A stretch of 64,000 bases of DNA, taken from assembly GCF_000371965.1 (NCBI RefSeq), contig NZ_AQUO01000001.1:124001-188000 (forward strand), in the 5' to 3' direction. A program made the translations under genes and the position numbers. Origin of the DNA: Paracoccus sp. N5. GTDB taxonomy: Bacteria; Pseudomonadota; Alphaproteobacteria; Rhodobacterales; Rhodobacteraceae. Below, piece after piece: positions 54,784 through 63,461 of this stretch. The notes beneath the pieces are model-generated. The model had not been told where the DNA came from. It saw nothing but the letters and a program-made list of their open reading frames with translations, and did no database searches. Positions within the stretch are counted from its first letter, which is position 1, and the number at the start of each line of letters is the position of its first letter.

Positions 54784-55818
54784 TCAGCTGTCGTAGTCGA
54801 TGACGTGGCGCAGCTGCTTCTCGAACTCCAGCGCCTTGCCGGTGCCCAGGGCGACGCAGCTCATCGGCTGGTCGGCCAGGCTGATCGACAGGCCGGTCTG
54901 CTCGCGCAGTGCCAGGTCCAGCTCGCCCAGCATGGCGCCGCCGCCGGTCAGCATCACGCCGCGGTCGACGATGTCGGCGGCGAGGTCCGGCGGCGTCGCC
55001 TCCAGCGCCACCATCACCGCCTCGCAGATCTGCTGCACCGGTTCGGCCAGGGCCTCGGCGACCATGGCCTGGGTGATCTCCATCTCCTTCGGGATGCCGT
55101 TCAGCAGATCGCGGCCGCGCACCATGATGGTGGCGCCGCGCCCGTCGTCGGGCATGCGGGCGGTGCCGATCTGGGTCTTGACCCGCTCGGCGGTGGAATC
55201 GCCGATCAGCAGGTTGTGGTTGCGGCGCAGATAGTTGATCAGCGCGTCATCCATGCGGTCGCCGCCGATGCGGACGGAACGGGCATAGACCACGTCGCCC
55301 AGGGACAGCACCGCGACCTCGGTGGTGCCGCCGCCGATGTCCACGACCATGCTGCCGGTCGGCTCGGTGATCGGCATGCCGGCGCCGATGGCGGCGGCGA
55401 TGGGTTCGGCGATCAGCCCGGCGCGGCGGGCGCCGGCGGACAGCACCGACTGCCGGATGGCGCGCTTTTCCACCGGGGTTGCGCCATGCGGCACGCAGAC
55501 GATGACCTTGGGCTTGGAAAAGCTGGTGCGCTTGAACACCTTCTTGATGAAATGCTTGATCATCTCCTCGGCGCTGTCGAAGTCGGCGATCACGCCCTCG
55601 CGCATCGGCCGGATGGCCTCAATGCTGCCGGGCGTGCGGCCCAGCATCAGCTTGGCGTCCTCGCCCACGGCCAGGACCTGCTTCTTGCCGTCCTTGACGT
55701 GATAGGCCACGACCGAAGGCTCGTTCAGGATGATGCCCTTGCCCTTGACGTAGATCAGCGTGTTCGCGGTCCCGAGGTCGATCGCGATGTCGGTGGAAAA
55801 CAACCCGCCAAAGGCCAT
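54784..55818 (-). CDS. mreB: Rod shape-determining protein MreB (bacterial actin)
   Basis: 344 residues starting MAFGGLFSTDIAIDLGTANT at 55818, the standard MreB N-terminus; upstream in-frame ATGs would add 36 unrelated residues. Actin-fold nucleotide motifs are IDLGTANTLIYVKGKGI, the phosphate-2 loop MVVDIGGGTTEVAVLSLG and the adenosine motif GVMLTGGGAMLGELD. It polymerises under the membrane to guide wall growth. First gene of mreBCD-mrdA-rodA. Confidence 0.97.
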   Translation of the reverse strand: MAFGGLFSTDIAIDLGTANTLIYVKGKGIILNEPSVVAYHVKDGKKQVLAVGEDAKLMLGRTPGSIEAIRPMREGVIADFDSAEEMIKHFIKKVFKRTSFSKPKVIVCVPHGATPVEKRAIRQSVLSAGARRAGLIAEPIAAAIGAGMPITEPTGSMVVDIGGGTTEVAVLSLGDVVYARSVRIGGDRMDDALINYLRRNHNLLIGDSTAERVKTQIGTARMPDDGRGATIMVRGRDLLNGIPKEMEITQAMVAEALAEPVQQICEAVMVALEATPPDLAADIVDRGVMLTGGGAMLGELDLALREQTGLSISLADQPMSCVALGTGKALEFEKQLRHVIDYDS

Positions 55819-56072
55819 GATGACTACCCCTTCTGCCGTCCCTGCCATGACGGCCGTTCGCCGTCGTTTGCCGACGGCCATTGCCCGATTGCCCCGATGA
55901 GTCGCCCCGCCGAAGGTGCGCGACATATAGGCCGAGCCCTCTCCGGGGAAAACCCGTAAATTTTGCTGCAGCGCGGGCCTGGGCGGGCTTTCGCGAGCAG
56001 CCGGCGCGCTTGACCGCGCCGGGTGCCGTGCCTAGCCTGCCGGAGGTTCGCTTTGCGGGGAAAGGGCAGGGA

Positions 56073-56912
56073 TTGCGGGACGATATCGTGGGGATCTGCC
56101 GGTTTTCCTTTCTTGGGAAATGCGACTGGGCCGAGACGACGGGCAAGGGCGGCGACATGGCCCGGATCATGGAACGCCGCCGCGCCATGCTTTACGCGCC
56201 CGAGCGCCTGGCGCGCCGCTTCGCCGCCTTCGAGCGGCTCTGCCTACCCTCGATCCGGGCGCAGACCGATGCGGATTTCAGCTTCTGGCTGCTGACCTCG
56301 CCCGAACTGCCGGCCGAGTGGCTCGCGCGGCTGCGCGGGCTTTGCGCCGACCTGCCGCAGGTGCGGATCATCGTCTCGGACAGCCGCGACACCCAGGACG
56401 CGCTGCGCCAGCCGCTGTTGCAAGCGGCCGAGGCGGCGGGGCGGCCGGTGATCCAGTTCCGCGTCGACGACGACGACGCCTTCTCGCGCCATCACGTCGC
56501 CCGGCTGCGCCGCCATGCCCGCCGCTTCGCCGACCTGCCGGCTTTTGCCATCAGCTATCCGCAGGGCCTGGTCTTCGGCAGCTACGAAGGCGAGCCGGTC
56601 AGCTTCTGGCGCGCGCACCAGCCCTTCATCGGCGCCGGCGCCGCGGTGCGGATGCGGGGACCGGGGCGCAGCATCTATGCCTTCAACCACTTCCAACTGC
56701 CCAAGCACTTCCCCGGCCTGACCGACGTGCGCGGGCTCGGCTATGTGCAGACCCGCTGGGACGAGGGCGATTCGGTCGCGACCATCTGGGCCAGGTTCCC
56801 GAAATGGTTCCAGCCGCTGACGGCCGAGGACTTCCAGCGCGACCTGGCCGAGGATTTCCCCTTCCTGCAAGGGCTCGACCTGGGTTTCGTCGAAAGGAAA
56901 GGGGCGGCCTGA
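56073..56912 (+). CDS. Putative rhamnosyltransferase-like glycosyltransferase
   Basis: 279 residues from TTG 56073, or slightly shorter from GTG 56088; both precede the conserved VGICRFSFLGKCDW start of the family, and no in-frame ATG fits until after it. It resembles the putative rhamnosyl transferase family (GT-A-like) with FERLCLPSIRAQTDADFSFW, an acidic FRVDDDDAFSRHHV that would bind the metal and nucleotide sugar, and FNHFQLPKHFPGLTDVRGLG. Donor and acceptor are unknown. Its stop codon lies within the leuA terminator stem; the gene is convergent with leuA and divergent from mreB. Confidence 0.75.
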   Translation: MRDDIVGICRFSFLGKCDWAETTGKGGDMARIMERRRAMLYAPERLARRFAAFERLCLPSIRAQTDADFSFWLLTSPELPAEWLARLRGLCADLPQVRIIVSDSRDTQDALRQPLLQAAEAAGRPVIQFRVDDDDAFSRHHVARLRRHARRFADLPAFAISYPQGLVFGSYEGEPVSFWRAHQPFIGAGAAVRMRGPGRSIYAFNHFQLPKHFPGLTDVRGLGYVQTRWDEGDSVATIWARFPKWFQPLTAEDFQRDLAEDFPFLQGLDLGFVERKGAA

Positions 56913-56921
56913 CGCCGCCCC
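56891..56921 (-). terminator. Intrinsic terminator of leuA
   Basis: GGGGCGGC (56914-56921 read on the minus strand) pairs with GCCGCCCC, loop GTCAG, followed by TTTCCTTTCG. It ends 24 bases downstream of the leuA stop and contains the stop codon of the convergent glycosyltransferase. Confidence 0.7.
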
Positions 56922-56944
56922 GATCGTCGTTTGCAAACGCCTTT

Positions 56945-58507
56945 TCAGTGCGAATACATGCTGACCTGCTTGGCATCGGCGCCTTCGCCGACCATCTCGC
57001 GCCGCACCTTCAGCCGGTTCAGCGCCCCGACATAGGCCTTGACGCTGGCCAGGATGGTGTCTGTATCGGCGGCCTGGCCGGTGACGACGCGGCCTTCCTC
57101 CTCCAGCCGCACGCTGACGGTGGCCTGGGCATCGGTGCCCTCGGTCACGGCATGGACCTGGTACAGCTGCAGCCGGGCGCCATGCGGCCAGATCGCCTTG
57201 ACCGCGTTGAAGCAGGCGTCGACCGGGCCGTCGCCGGTGGCATGGACGGTCTTTTCCTCGCCGCCGACGCTCATGGTCAGGTCGGCCGATTGCCCATCGC
57301 TGCCGCAGACCACGCGCAGGTGCTTGACCTGCAGATAGTCGTTCTCGGTATTGGCGACGCTGTCCTGCATCAGCGCGACCAGGTCTTCGTCGTAGATTTC
57401 CTTCTTGCGGTCGGCCAGGGCCTTGAAGCGCACGAAGACGTCCTTCAGCTGGTTGTCGCCGACGTCATAGCCGAGGTCGCGCAGCTTGGCGCGCAGCGCG
57501 GCGCGGCCCGAGTGCTTGCCCATGGCGATATTGGCCTCGTTCAACCCGATATCGGCGGGGCGCATGATCTCGAAGGTCTCGACATTCTTCAGCACGCCGT
57601 CCTGGTGGATGCCGGATTCATGCAGGAAAGCGTTCTTGCCGACCACCGCCTTGTTCGGCTGCACCAGGAAGCCCGAGGCCTGCGAGACCCGCCGCGACAG
57701 GCCCATGATCCTGGTGGTGTCGATGCCGGTGGTCCAGGGCATGATGTCGTGGCGCACCTTCAGCGCCATCACCACCTCTTCCAGCGCGGTATTGCCGGCG
57801 CGCTCGCCCAGCCCGTTGATGGTGCATTCGATCTGGCGGGCGCCGCCCTCGACCGCGGCCAGGCTGTTCGCGGTCGCCATGCCCAGGTCGTTGTGGCAAT
57901 GGGTCGAGAAGATCACCGCGTCGGCGCCGGGCACCCGCTCGATCAGCATGCGGATCAGGTCGGCGGATTCGCGCGGCGCGGTATAGCCCACGGTGTCGGG
58001 GATGTTGATGGTGGTGGCACCCGCCTTGATGGCGATCTCGACCACCCGGCACAGGTAATCATGCTCGGTCCGGGTGGCGTCCATCGGCGACCATTGCACG
58101 TCGTCGCACAGGTTGCGGGCATGGGTCACGGTCTCATGGATCCGCTCGGCCATCTGGTCCATGTCCAGGTTCGGGATGGCGCGGTGCAGCGGCGAGGTGC
58201 CGATGAAGGTGTGGATGCGCGGCCGCTTCGCGTGCTTCACCGCCTCCCAGCAGCGGTCGATATCGGGAAACTGGGCGCGGGCCAGGCCGCAGATCACGGC
58301 ATTCTGCGCGCGCCTGGCGATCTCGCTCACGGCGGCGAAATCGCCCTCCGAGGCGATGGGAAAGCCGGCCTCGATGATGTCCACGCCCATCTCGTCCAGC
58401 ATCTGGGCGATTTCCAGCTTCTCGGTATGGGTCATGGTGGCGCCGGGCGATTGCTCGCCGTCGCGCAGGGTGGTGTCGAAGATCAGGACGTGATTCTTGT
58501 CGGTCAT
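56945..58507 (-). CDS. leuA: 2-isopropylmalate synthase
   Basis: 520 residues, the first committed enzyme of leucine synthesis, condensing 2-ketoisovalerate with acetyl-CoA. The HMGL-like barrel has FDTTLRDGEQSPGATMTHTE, THCHNDLGMATANSLAAVEGG and NGLGERAGNTALEEVVMAL. The C-terminal allosteric domain for leucine feedback starts near residue 395 (YLQVKHLRVVCGSDGQ). Length and GEQSPG motif separate it from the citramalate synthase at 23 kb. It is preceded by a leader ORF and hairpins described separately, and followed by an intrinsic terminator, so it is probably a single-gene unit. Confidence 0.95.
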   Translation of the reverse strand: MTDKNHVLIFDTTLRDGEQSPGATMTHTEKLEIAQMLDEMGVDIIEAGFPIASEGDFAAVSEIARRAQNAVICGLARAQFPDIDRCWEAVKHAKRPRIHTFIGTSPLHRAIPNLDMDQMAERIHETVTHARNLCDDVQWSPMDATRTEHDYLCRVVEIAIKAGATTINIPDTVGYTAPRESADLIRMLIERVPGADAVIFSTHCHNDLGMATANSLAAVEGGARQIECTINGLGERAGNTALEEVVMALKVRHDIMPWTTGIDTTRIMGLSRRVSQASGFLVQPNKAVVGKNAFLHESGIHQDGVLKNVETFEIMRPADIGLNEANIAMGKHSGRAALRAKLRDLGYDVGDNQLKDVFVRFKALADRKKEIYDEDLVALMQDSVANTENDYLQVKHLRVVCGSDGQSADLTMSVGGEEKTVHATGDGPVDACFNAVKAIWPHGARLQLYQVHAVTEGTDAQATVSVRLEEEGRVVTGQAADTDTILASVKAYVGALNRLKVRREMVGEGADAKQVSMYSH

Positions 58508-58519
58508 GGCTTTCGGTCT

Positions 58520-58528
58520 TTCTTACGC
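58520..58528 (-). promoter_or_regulatory. Segment before the leuA start complementary to the leader Leu codons
   Basis: On the minus strand this reads GCGTAAGAA, the exact complement of TTCTTACGC at 58602-58610, which holds part of the Leu-codon run of the leader. It lies 12 bases before the leuA ATG, so pairing would cover or crowd the leuA ribosome-binding region. Confidence 0.45.
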
Positions 58529-58542
58529 ATGAATCGTTGCTT

Positions 58543-58564
58543 GTTCGTGAAACCGGGCACGAAC
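58543..58564 (-). promoter_or_regulatory. Second hairpin of the leuA leader
   Basis: GTTCGTG and CACGAAC are exact 7-bp complements around CCCGGTTT, between the leader hairpin and the leuA start. Confidence 0.45.
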
Positions 58565-58568
58565 CAGA

Positions 58569-58597
58569 CTGAGCGGCGGCCCGGAAGACCCGCTCAG
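58569..58597 (-). promoter_or_regulatory. First hairpin of the leuA leader, overlapping the leader stop codon
   Basis: CTGAGCGG (58590-58597, minus strand) pairs perfectly with CCGCTCAG (58569-58576) around a 13-base loop. The leader TGA (58594-58596) lies in the 5' arm, so a terminating ribosome would melt or block this stem. No T-tract follows it. Confidence 0.5.
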
Positions 58598-58695
58598 CGC
58601 AGCGTAAGAAGAAGCAGACCGCGGGATTGCATGCCAAAGGCCGCGCCGTCCTGCGCGTCCTCGATACCGGCAATGATCTGTCGCATCCGAGTCAT
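58594..58695 (-). CDS. Leu-rich leader peptide upstream of leuA (leuL-like)
   Basis: A 33-codon ORF from ATG 58695 to TGA 58594-58596. The last codons read GGT CTG CTT CTT CTT ACG then CTG CGC, that is GLLLLTLR: five Leu codons in eight, three of them CTT, a codon seldom used in the neighbouring genes. The stop falls in the 5' arm of a hairpin, and part of the Leu run is complementary to sequence next to the leuA start. These are the marks of ribosome-mediated control of a leucine biosynthetic gene. The ribosome-binding site for the ATG is weak, and an ATG four codons later is also possible. Confidence 0.65.
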   Translation of the reverse strand: MTRMRQIIAGIEDAQDGAAFGMQSRGLLLLTLR

Positions 58696-58764
58696 GCCGG
58701 AACTATAATCGCGCCGCCCCGCACTTGAAAAGACCGAAAATTCTCCCGCGCCTCGCCGACCTGG

Positions 58765-58787
58765 GCTTCTTTGCTCCGAAAATACCC
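58765..58787 (-). repeat. GGGTATTT dispersed element, copy I (GGAGCAAAGAAG type)
   Basis: Minus strand reads GGGTATTTTCGGAGCAAAGA then AGC. The same second half (GGAGCAAAGAAG) occurs in the right copy at 46695-46719, indicating a subtype of the element. Confidence 0.6.
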
Positions 58788-58820
58788 ATGCGACCGCGAC
58801 GCCGGGGCCAGGCCTCCGCA

Positions 58821-58843
58821 ATTTCACCGTTTCCCAAATACCC
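58821..58843 (-). repeat. GGGTATTT dispersed element, copy J
   Basis: Minus strand reads GGGTATTTGGGAAACGGTGA then AAT, ten bases after the purD stop and in the same orientation as copy I. Together they fill the purD-leuA leader gap. Confidence 0.65.
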
Positions 58844-58852
58844 GAAAGGACG

Positions 58853-60115
58853 CTAGAGCGCCCGCCAGCCGATGTCGCGGCGATAGAATCCGCCGGGCCA
58901 GTCGATCGCATCCGCCAGGGCATAGGCCCGGTCATGCGCCTGGGCCAGCGTCGCACCGCGCCCGGTCGCCGCCAGCACCCGGCCGCCCGTCGCGACCAGA
59001 GCACCGTCCTTGCGCGCGGTGCCGGCATGAAAGACCATGCGGCTCGAATCCTCGGGCAGGGTCTCCAGCCCGCGGATCTCGCTGCCCTTTTCATAGGCGC
59101 CGGGATAGCCCTTCGCCGCCAGCACCACGGTCAGGGCATGGTCCTCGGCCCAGGTGACGCTGGCATCGCGCAAGCGGCCCTCGGCGCAGGCCAGGATCAG
59201 GTCCAGCGCCTGCGCGCCCAGCCGCATCATCAGCACCTGGCATTCCGGGTCGCCGAAACGCACATTGTATTCGACCAGGCGGGCCCGGCCGTCCTCGATC
59301 ATCAGCCCGGCATAGAGCACGCCCTGGAACGGCGTGCCGCGTCGCGCCATCTCGGCCACGGTCGGGCGCACGATCTCGGCCATGACCGCGTCCTGGATCG
59401 CCTGGGTCAGCACCGGCGCCGGGGAATAGGCGCCCATGCCGCCGGTATTCGGCCCGCTGTCGCCCTCGCCCACGCGCTTGTGGTCCTGCGCGGTGCCGAT
59501 GGGCAGGCAGTCCGTGCCGTCGCAGAGGATGAAGAAACTCGCCTCCTCGCCGGCCATGAATTCCTCGATCACCACCTCGGCCCCGGCCGCGCCGAAGGCA
59601 CCGCCAAAGGCGTCGTCCACGGCGGCGATGGCCTCGGCCTCGGTCATGGCGACGGTGACGCCCTTGCCGGCGGCCAGCCCGTCGGCCTTGATGACGATCG
59701 GCGCGCCCTGCGCCCGCACATGGTCCCGCGCCGGCCCGGCCGCGTCGAAGCGCGCCCAGGCGGCGGTCGGCGCGCCGCAGGCGTCGCAGACCGCCTTGGT
59801 GAAGCTTTTCGAGGCTTCCAGCATCGCAGCCGCCTTCGAGGGCCCGAACACCAGCAGCCCCGCCGCGCGCAGGTCGTCGGCGACACCGGCGGCCAGCGGC
59901 GCCTCGGGACCGACGATCACCAGGTCGATGGCATTCTCCTCGCAAAAGCCGATTACGGCGGCGCCGGACAGGATGTCCAGATCCGCCAGCCGGGCCAGGG
60001 CTTCCATCCCGGCATTGCCCGGGGCGACGAACAGCCGGTCGCATTTCGGATTCTGCCGCACCGCCCAGGCCAGCGCATGTTCGCGCCCGCCGCTGCCAAG
60101 GATCAGGATGTTCAT
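58853..60115 (-). CDS. purD: Phosphoribosylamine-glycine ligase (GAR synthetase)
   Basis: 420 residues, second step of purine synthesis. N-terminal MNILILGSGGREHALAWAVR, FGPSKAAAMLEASKSFTKAV, the ATP-grasp lysine region PIVIKADGLAAGKGVTVAMT, GEGDSGPNTGGMGAYSPAPV and YNVRFGDPECQVLM are all family signatures. It starts at 60115; the upstream frame runs through xseA on the other strand and is not coding. It is divergent from xseA over 93 bases. Confidence 0.96.
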   Translation of the reverse strand: MNILILGSGGREHALAWAVRQNPKCDRLFVAPGNAGMEALARLADLDILSGAAVIGFCEENAIDLVIVGPEAPLAAGVADDLRAAGLLVFGPSKAAAMLEASKSFTKAVCDACGAPTAAWARFDAAGPARDHVRAQGAPIVIKADGLAAGKGVTVAMTEAEAIAAVDDAFGGAFGAAGAEVVIEEFMAGEEASFFILCDGTDCLPIGTAQDHKRVGEGDSGPNTGGMGAYSPAPVLTQAIQDAVMAEIVRPTVAEMARRGTPFQGVLYAGLMIEDGRARLVEYNVRFGDPECQVLMMRLGAQALDLILACAEGRLRDASVTWAEDHALTVVLAAKGYPGAYEKGSEIRGLETLPEDSSRMVFHAGTARKDGALVATGGRVLAATGRGATLAQAHDRAYALADAIDWPGGFYRRDIGWRAL

Positions 60116-60208
60116 GCGCGCCCCTTCCGCTGCCTGCCGCCTTCTAGGAAGCGCCGCCCCCCGGATCAAGCCTTGATCCCGCGGCCCGCCCGCGCCAGAA
60201 CCAGTACC

Positions 60209-61756
60209 ATGGACCTGATCGACGATGCCGCCCCCAGCAATGCCCACGAGTTCACCGTTTCCGAGATCTCGGGGGCGATCAAGCGCACGCTCGAGGACCA
60301 GTTCGGCCGCGTCCGCGTGCGCGGCGAGATCGGCCGCGTCTCGCGCCCGTCCTCGGGGCATCTCTATTTCGATCTGAAGGACGAGCGCGCCTGCATCGCC
60401 GCCGTCACCTGGAAGGGCCAGGCCGCGCGCCTGTCCACCCGCCCCGAGGAAGGCATCGAGGTCATCGCCACCGGCCGGCTGACCACCTTTCCCGGCCAGT
60501 CGAAATACCAGCTGATCGTCGACGAGATCGAGCCCGCGGGCGCCGGCGCGCTGATGATGATGCTGGAAAAGCGCCGCAAGGCGCTGGCGGCCGAGGGGCT
60601 CTTCGACGAATCGCGCAAGCGCCCGCTGCCCTATCTGCCGCGGGTGATCGGCGTCGTCACCTCGCCCTCGGGCGCGGTGATCCGCGACATCCTGCACCGG
60701 CTGCGCGACCGCTTCCCAACCCGGGTGCTGATCTGGCCGGTTGCGGTGCAGGGCCAGGACTGCGCGCCGCAGGTGACGGCCGCTATTCGCGGCTTCAACG
60801 CGCTGGACCCGGCCGGCCCGGTTCCGCGCCCGGACCTGCTGATCGTCGCCCGCGGCGGCGGCAGCCTGGAGGATCTCTGGGGCTTCAACGAGGAATCGGT
60901 GGTGCGCGCCGCCGCCGAAAGCGCCATCCCGCTGATCTCGGCCGTGGGGCATGAAACCGACACCACGCTGATCGACTTCGCCTCGGACCGCCGGGCACCG
61001 ACGCCGACGGCGGCCGCCGAAATCGCGGTGCCGGTGCGCGCGGAACTGGCCGCGCGGCTGGGCGAATGCGGCACGCGCATGATCCGCGCCGGCCAGCAGG
61101 CCCGCCAGCGCCACCGGCAGCGCCTGGCCGACCTGGGACGCGCGCTCGGCCGGCCGCAGGCGCTGACCGATCCGGCCCGGCAGCGCTTCGACCTCTTCGC
61201 CGAGCGGCTGGAACCGGCGCTGAAGGGCTTCACCCGCCGCTGCCGCGACCGGCTGGCCGGGCTGCCGCTGTCGCTGGCGGCGCTGCGCGGCAACCTGCGC
61301 AACCGCCGCCAGCACCTGCAGGCCCAGGAAGACCGCCTGACCCCCGGGCTGACCCGGCTCGCGCGCCGCAAGGCCGAGCGCCTGGCCGATCTCGGCCCGC
61401 GCCTGGATCGCGCCCGGGCACGGCTGCTGGCCGGATCGGGCCGCGACCGCGCTGAGCTCGCGCGGCTCTCGGCGCGGCTGGCGGGGACGGCCGCCCGCAT
61501 CGCGCCGCCGCGCCGCGACAGCCTCGACCGCCTGGACCGCCTGCGCCAGACCCTGGGCTATACCGAGACGCTGAAACGCGGCTTCGCGGTGGTCCATGGC
61601 CCGGACCATCTGCTGACCAGCGCGACCGAGGCCGCCAAGGCGCCCGGGTTCGAGATCGAATTCCACGACGGCCGCCTCGCCGCGCGCCCCGAAAAGCCGC
61701 CGGCCAAACCGGCCCGCAAACCGCGGGATCCCAAGGGCCAGCAGTCCCTGTTCTGA
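60209..61756 (+). CDS. xseA: Exodeoxyribonuclease VII large subunit
   Basis: 515 residues. The N-terminal OB domain is FTVSEISGAIKRTLEDQFGR to residue about 105, with RVRGEIGRVSRPSSGHLYFD. The nuclease domain follows: RVIGVVTSPSGAVIRDILHR, PDLLIVARGGGSLEDLWGFN and ISAVGHETDTTLIDFASDRR. A long Arg/Leu-rich coiled-coil region (about 300-450) precedes the C-terminal YTETLKRGFAVVHGPD. ExoVII degrades single-stranded DNA in mismatch repair. It is somewhat longer than E. coli XseA. The small subunit xseB is not in the window. A run of seven T lies nine bases after the stop. Confidence 0.95.
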   Translation: MDLIDDAAPSNAHEFTVSEISGAIKRTLEDQFGRVRVRGEIGRVSRPSSGHLYFDLKDERACIAAVTWKGQAARLSTRPEEGIEVIATGRLTTFPGQSKYQLIVDEIEPAGAGALMMMLEKRRKALAAEGLFDESRKRPLPYLPRVIGVVTSPSGAVIRDILHRLRDRFPTRVLIWPVAVQGQDCAPQVTAAIRGFNALDPAGPVPRPDLLIVARGGGSLEDLWGFNEESVVRAAAESAIPLISAVGHETDTTLIDFASDRRAPTPTAAAEIAVPVRAELAARLGECGTRMIRAGQQARQRHRQRLADLGRALGRPQALTDPARQRFDLFAERLEPALKGFTRRCRDRLAGLPLSLAALRGNLRNRRQHLQAQEDRLTPGLTRLARRKAERLADLGPRLDRARARLLAGSGRDRAELARLSARLAGTAARIAPPRRDSLDRLDRLRQTLGYTETLKRGFAVVHGPDHLLTSATEAAKAPGFEIEFHDGRLAARPEKPPAKPARKPRDPKGQQSLF

Positions 61757-61948
61757 TTTCTTTTTTTGATATGCCGGGGGAGCGCCAGTCGCACCCCGTG
61801 ACGGCGGACAAAGGGTCTGATACCGGGTCATTTTTCAACGTAAGACAATCAATGGCTTGCAGAAGAAATGACAGTGGGTTTGACGACGCCGGAACAGGCC
61901 AGTTTTGCGGAAAGCGGCCTCTCAAGCCTGTCTCGCTGCGACGTGCCC

Positions 61949-62153
61949 GTGACCGAACATCGCCGCAAACACCGCACGGGCCGGATCCCCGAGATCGGCG
62001 CAGCCCGAATTTGCCACCTTCATCGTGGCGCGCCTTGACCGGCTGACCTATCACCAGATCGCAGCGCACTTCCCGGCCGCAAGCTACGTCCATCCTCACC
62101 GCAGGGCACAGCGCCACCGGACGGCTGCAACGAAGCGCGACCTTCTCCGATAA
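61949..62153 (+). pseudogene. Decayed small helix-turn-helix-like gene
   Basis: From GTG 61949 one frame reads TEHRRKHRTGRIPEIGAAR. A neighbouring frame from 62004 continues PEFATFIVARLDRLTYHQIA with AAHFPAASYVH, then an Arg/His-rich tail to TAA at 62151-62153. The pattern (R-T-G-R-x-P-x-I, then F-I-x-A-R-L-x-R-L-T-Y-x-x-I-A, then F-P) recalls short phage- or regulator-associated HTH proteins of Rhodobacterales. One frameshift and lost parts make it non-functional. The rest of the gap (61757-61948 and 62154-62227) shows nothing else I can support. Confidence 0.35.
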
Positions 62154-62227
62154 CCGCGAGACCTCTGCGGTCTTCTCGGATCAAACCCACCGACACCCCG
62201 TGACAGACAACACCCCGCGTGGGGCAC

Positions 62228-63454
62228 CTACCGCGCAACCTCGCGCGGCCGCAGCATGAGCCACAAAAGCGCGCCGCCCGCCAGCACCAGGAAGGGCAGC
62301 ATGGCCAGGTTCACCGCGTTCCAGCCGGCCTGGGCCGAGCCGCCCATGCAGTTCATCAGCCCACCCGAGGACAGCGAGGCCAGGAACACGCCGGAAAACA
62401 CCACGGCGTCGTTCAGGCCCTGCACCCGCTCGCGCTCCTCGGGGCGATAGGCGCGGGTCAGCATGGCGGTGGCGCCGATATAGCCGAAGTTCCAGCCCAG
62501 CCCCAGAAGCACCAGCGCGGCATAGAAATGCCCGAGCTCTACCCCCGACAGCGCCACGGCGCCGGCGCCGGCAAGGATGGCGAGGCCCAGCATGACGATG
62601 CGCGTGGCCCCGAAACGCGCGATCAGATGGCCGGTGAAGAAGGACGGCCCGAACATCGCCAGCACATGAAACGAGACGATATTCGCCGCATCCGCCGTGG
62701 CGAAGCCGCAGCCGACCACGGCGAGCGGTGTCGAGGTCATCACCAGGTTCATCAGCGCATAGGCGACCATGCCGCAGATCATTGCGACCAGGATGCGGGG
62801 CTCGCGCAGCAATGCCCGCAGCGGCCGGCCGGCGGGGCTGCCGGCGGGGGCCGCCGCCGGGCGCGGGATGTCGAGGAAGCCGAAAAGCAGCGGCCCGAGC
62901 AGGTTCAGCCCGACAATGGCGGCATAGGTGGCAAGGAAAGGCACCGCGGTCAGGTCGGCGGTCAGCCGCACCAGCAGCGGGCCGGTCAGAGCGGCGGCGA
63001 GACCGCCGGCCAGCACCCAGGAAATGGCGCGCGACTGGAACTCGGCCGGGGCGCAATCGGTGGCGGCGAAGCGATAGAAGCCCTGCGCCGCCTGATAGAC
63101 CCCGGTCAGCAGGCCGCTGAGCATGAAGAGCCAGAAATTCCCCAGCATCATGCCGGTCGCGGCAGCGGCGGCACCCAACGCACCGGCGCCGCAGGCCAGA
63201 ACGAAGCCGGCCCGCCGGCCGCGCCGGCGCATGAAGCCGGCGAGCGGCCGCGCCGACAGCGCCGAGCCCAGCACGATCATCGACAAGGGCAGCGTGGCGA
63301 TGCAGGGGTTGGGGCTGAGCATCTGCCCGGTCAGGCCCCCGACGATGAAGATCATCGACATCTGCGCCCCCATCACCGCCTGGGCGATCAGCAGCACCAC
63401 GACATTGCGCCGGGCACGGCGCATCGGATCCGTCATCGGGTCGGAGGCAATCAT
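62228..63454 (-). CDS. MFS transporter
   Basis: 408 residues with about twelve membrane helices, a major facilitator superfamily permease. Between helices 2 and 3 the family loop reads GSALSARPLAGFMRRRGRRA, with the usual basic residues. The centre (about residues 185-215) is a Pro/Ala-rich cytoplasmic loop. No specific substrate signature is seen. It follows eda by seven bases on the same strand, so it may be linked to sugar-acid metabolism, but family resemblance is to general efflux-type permeases. ATGs at 63436 and 63424 are possible later starts. Confidence 0.82.
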   Translation of the reverse strand: MIASDPMTDPMRRARRNVVVLLIAQAVMGAQMSMIFIVGGLTGQMLSPNPCIATLPLSMIVLGSALSARPLAGFMRRRGRRAGFVLACGAGALGAAAAATGMMLGNFWLFMLSGLLTGVYQAAQGFYRFAATDCAPAEFQSRAISWVLAGGLAAALTGPLLVRLTADLTAVPFLATYAAIVGLNLLGPLLFGFLDIPRPAAAPAGSPAGRPLRALLREPRILVAMICGMVAYALMNLVMTSTPLAVVGCGFATADAANIVSFHVLAMFGPSFFTGHLIARFGATRIVMLGLAILAGAGAVALSGVELGHFYAALVLLGLGWNFGYIGATAMLTRAYRPEERERVQGLNDAVVFSGVFLASLSSGGLMNCMGGSAQAGWNAVNLAMLPFLVLAGGALLWLMLRPREVAR

Positions 63455-63461
63455 GACCGGC

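Noticed and set aside
58508..58593. Classical intrinsic attenuator of leuA
   Set aside because: Neither hairpin is followed by a T-run, so a termination-type mechanism is not supported by the sequence alone.
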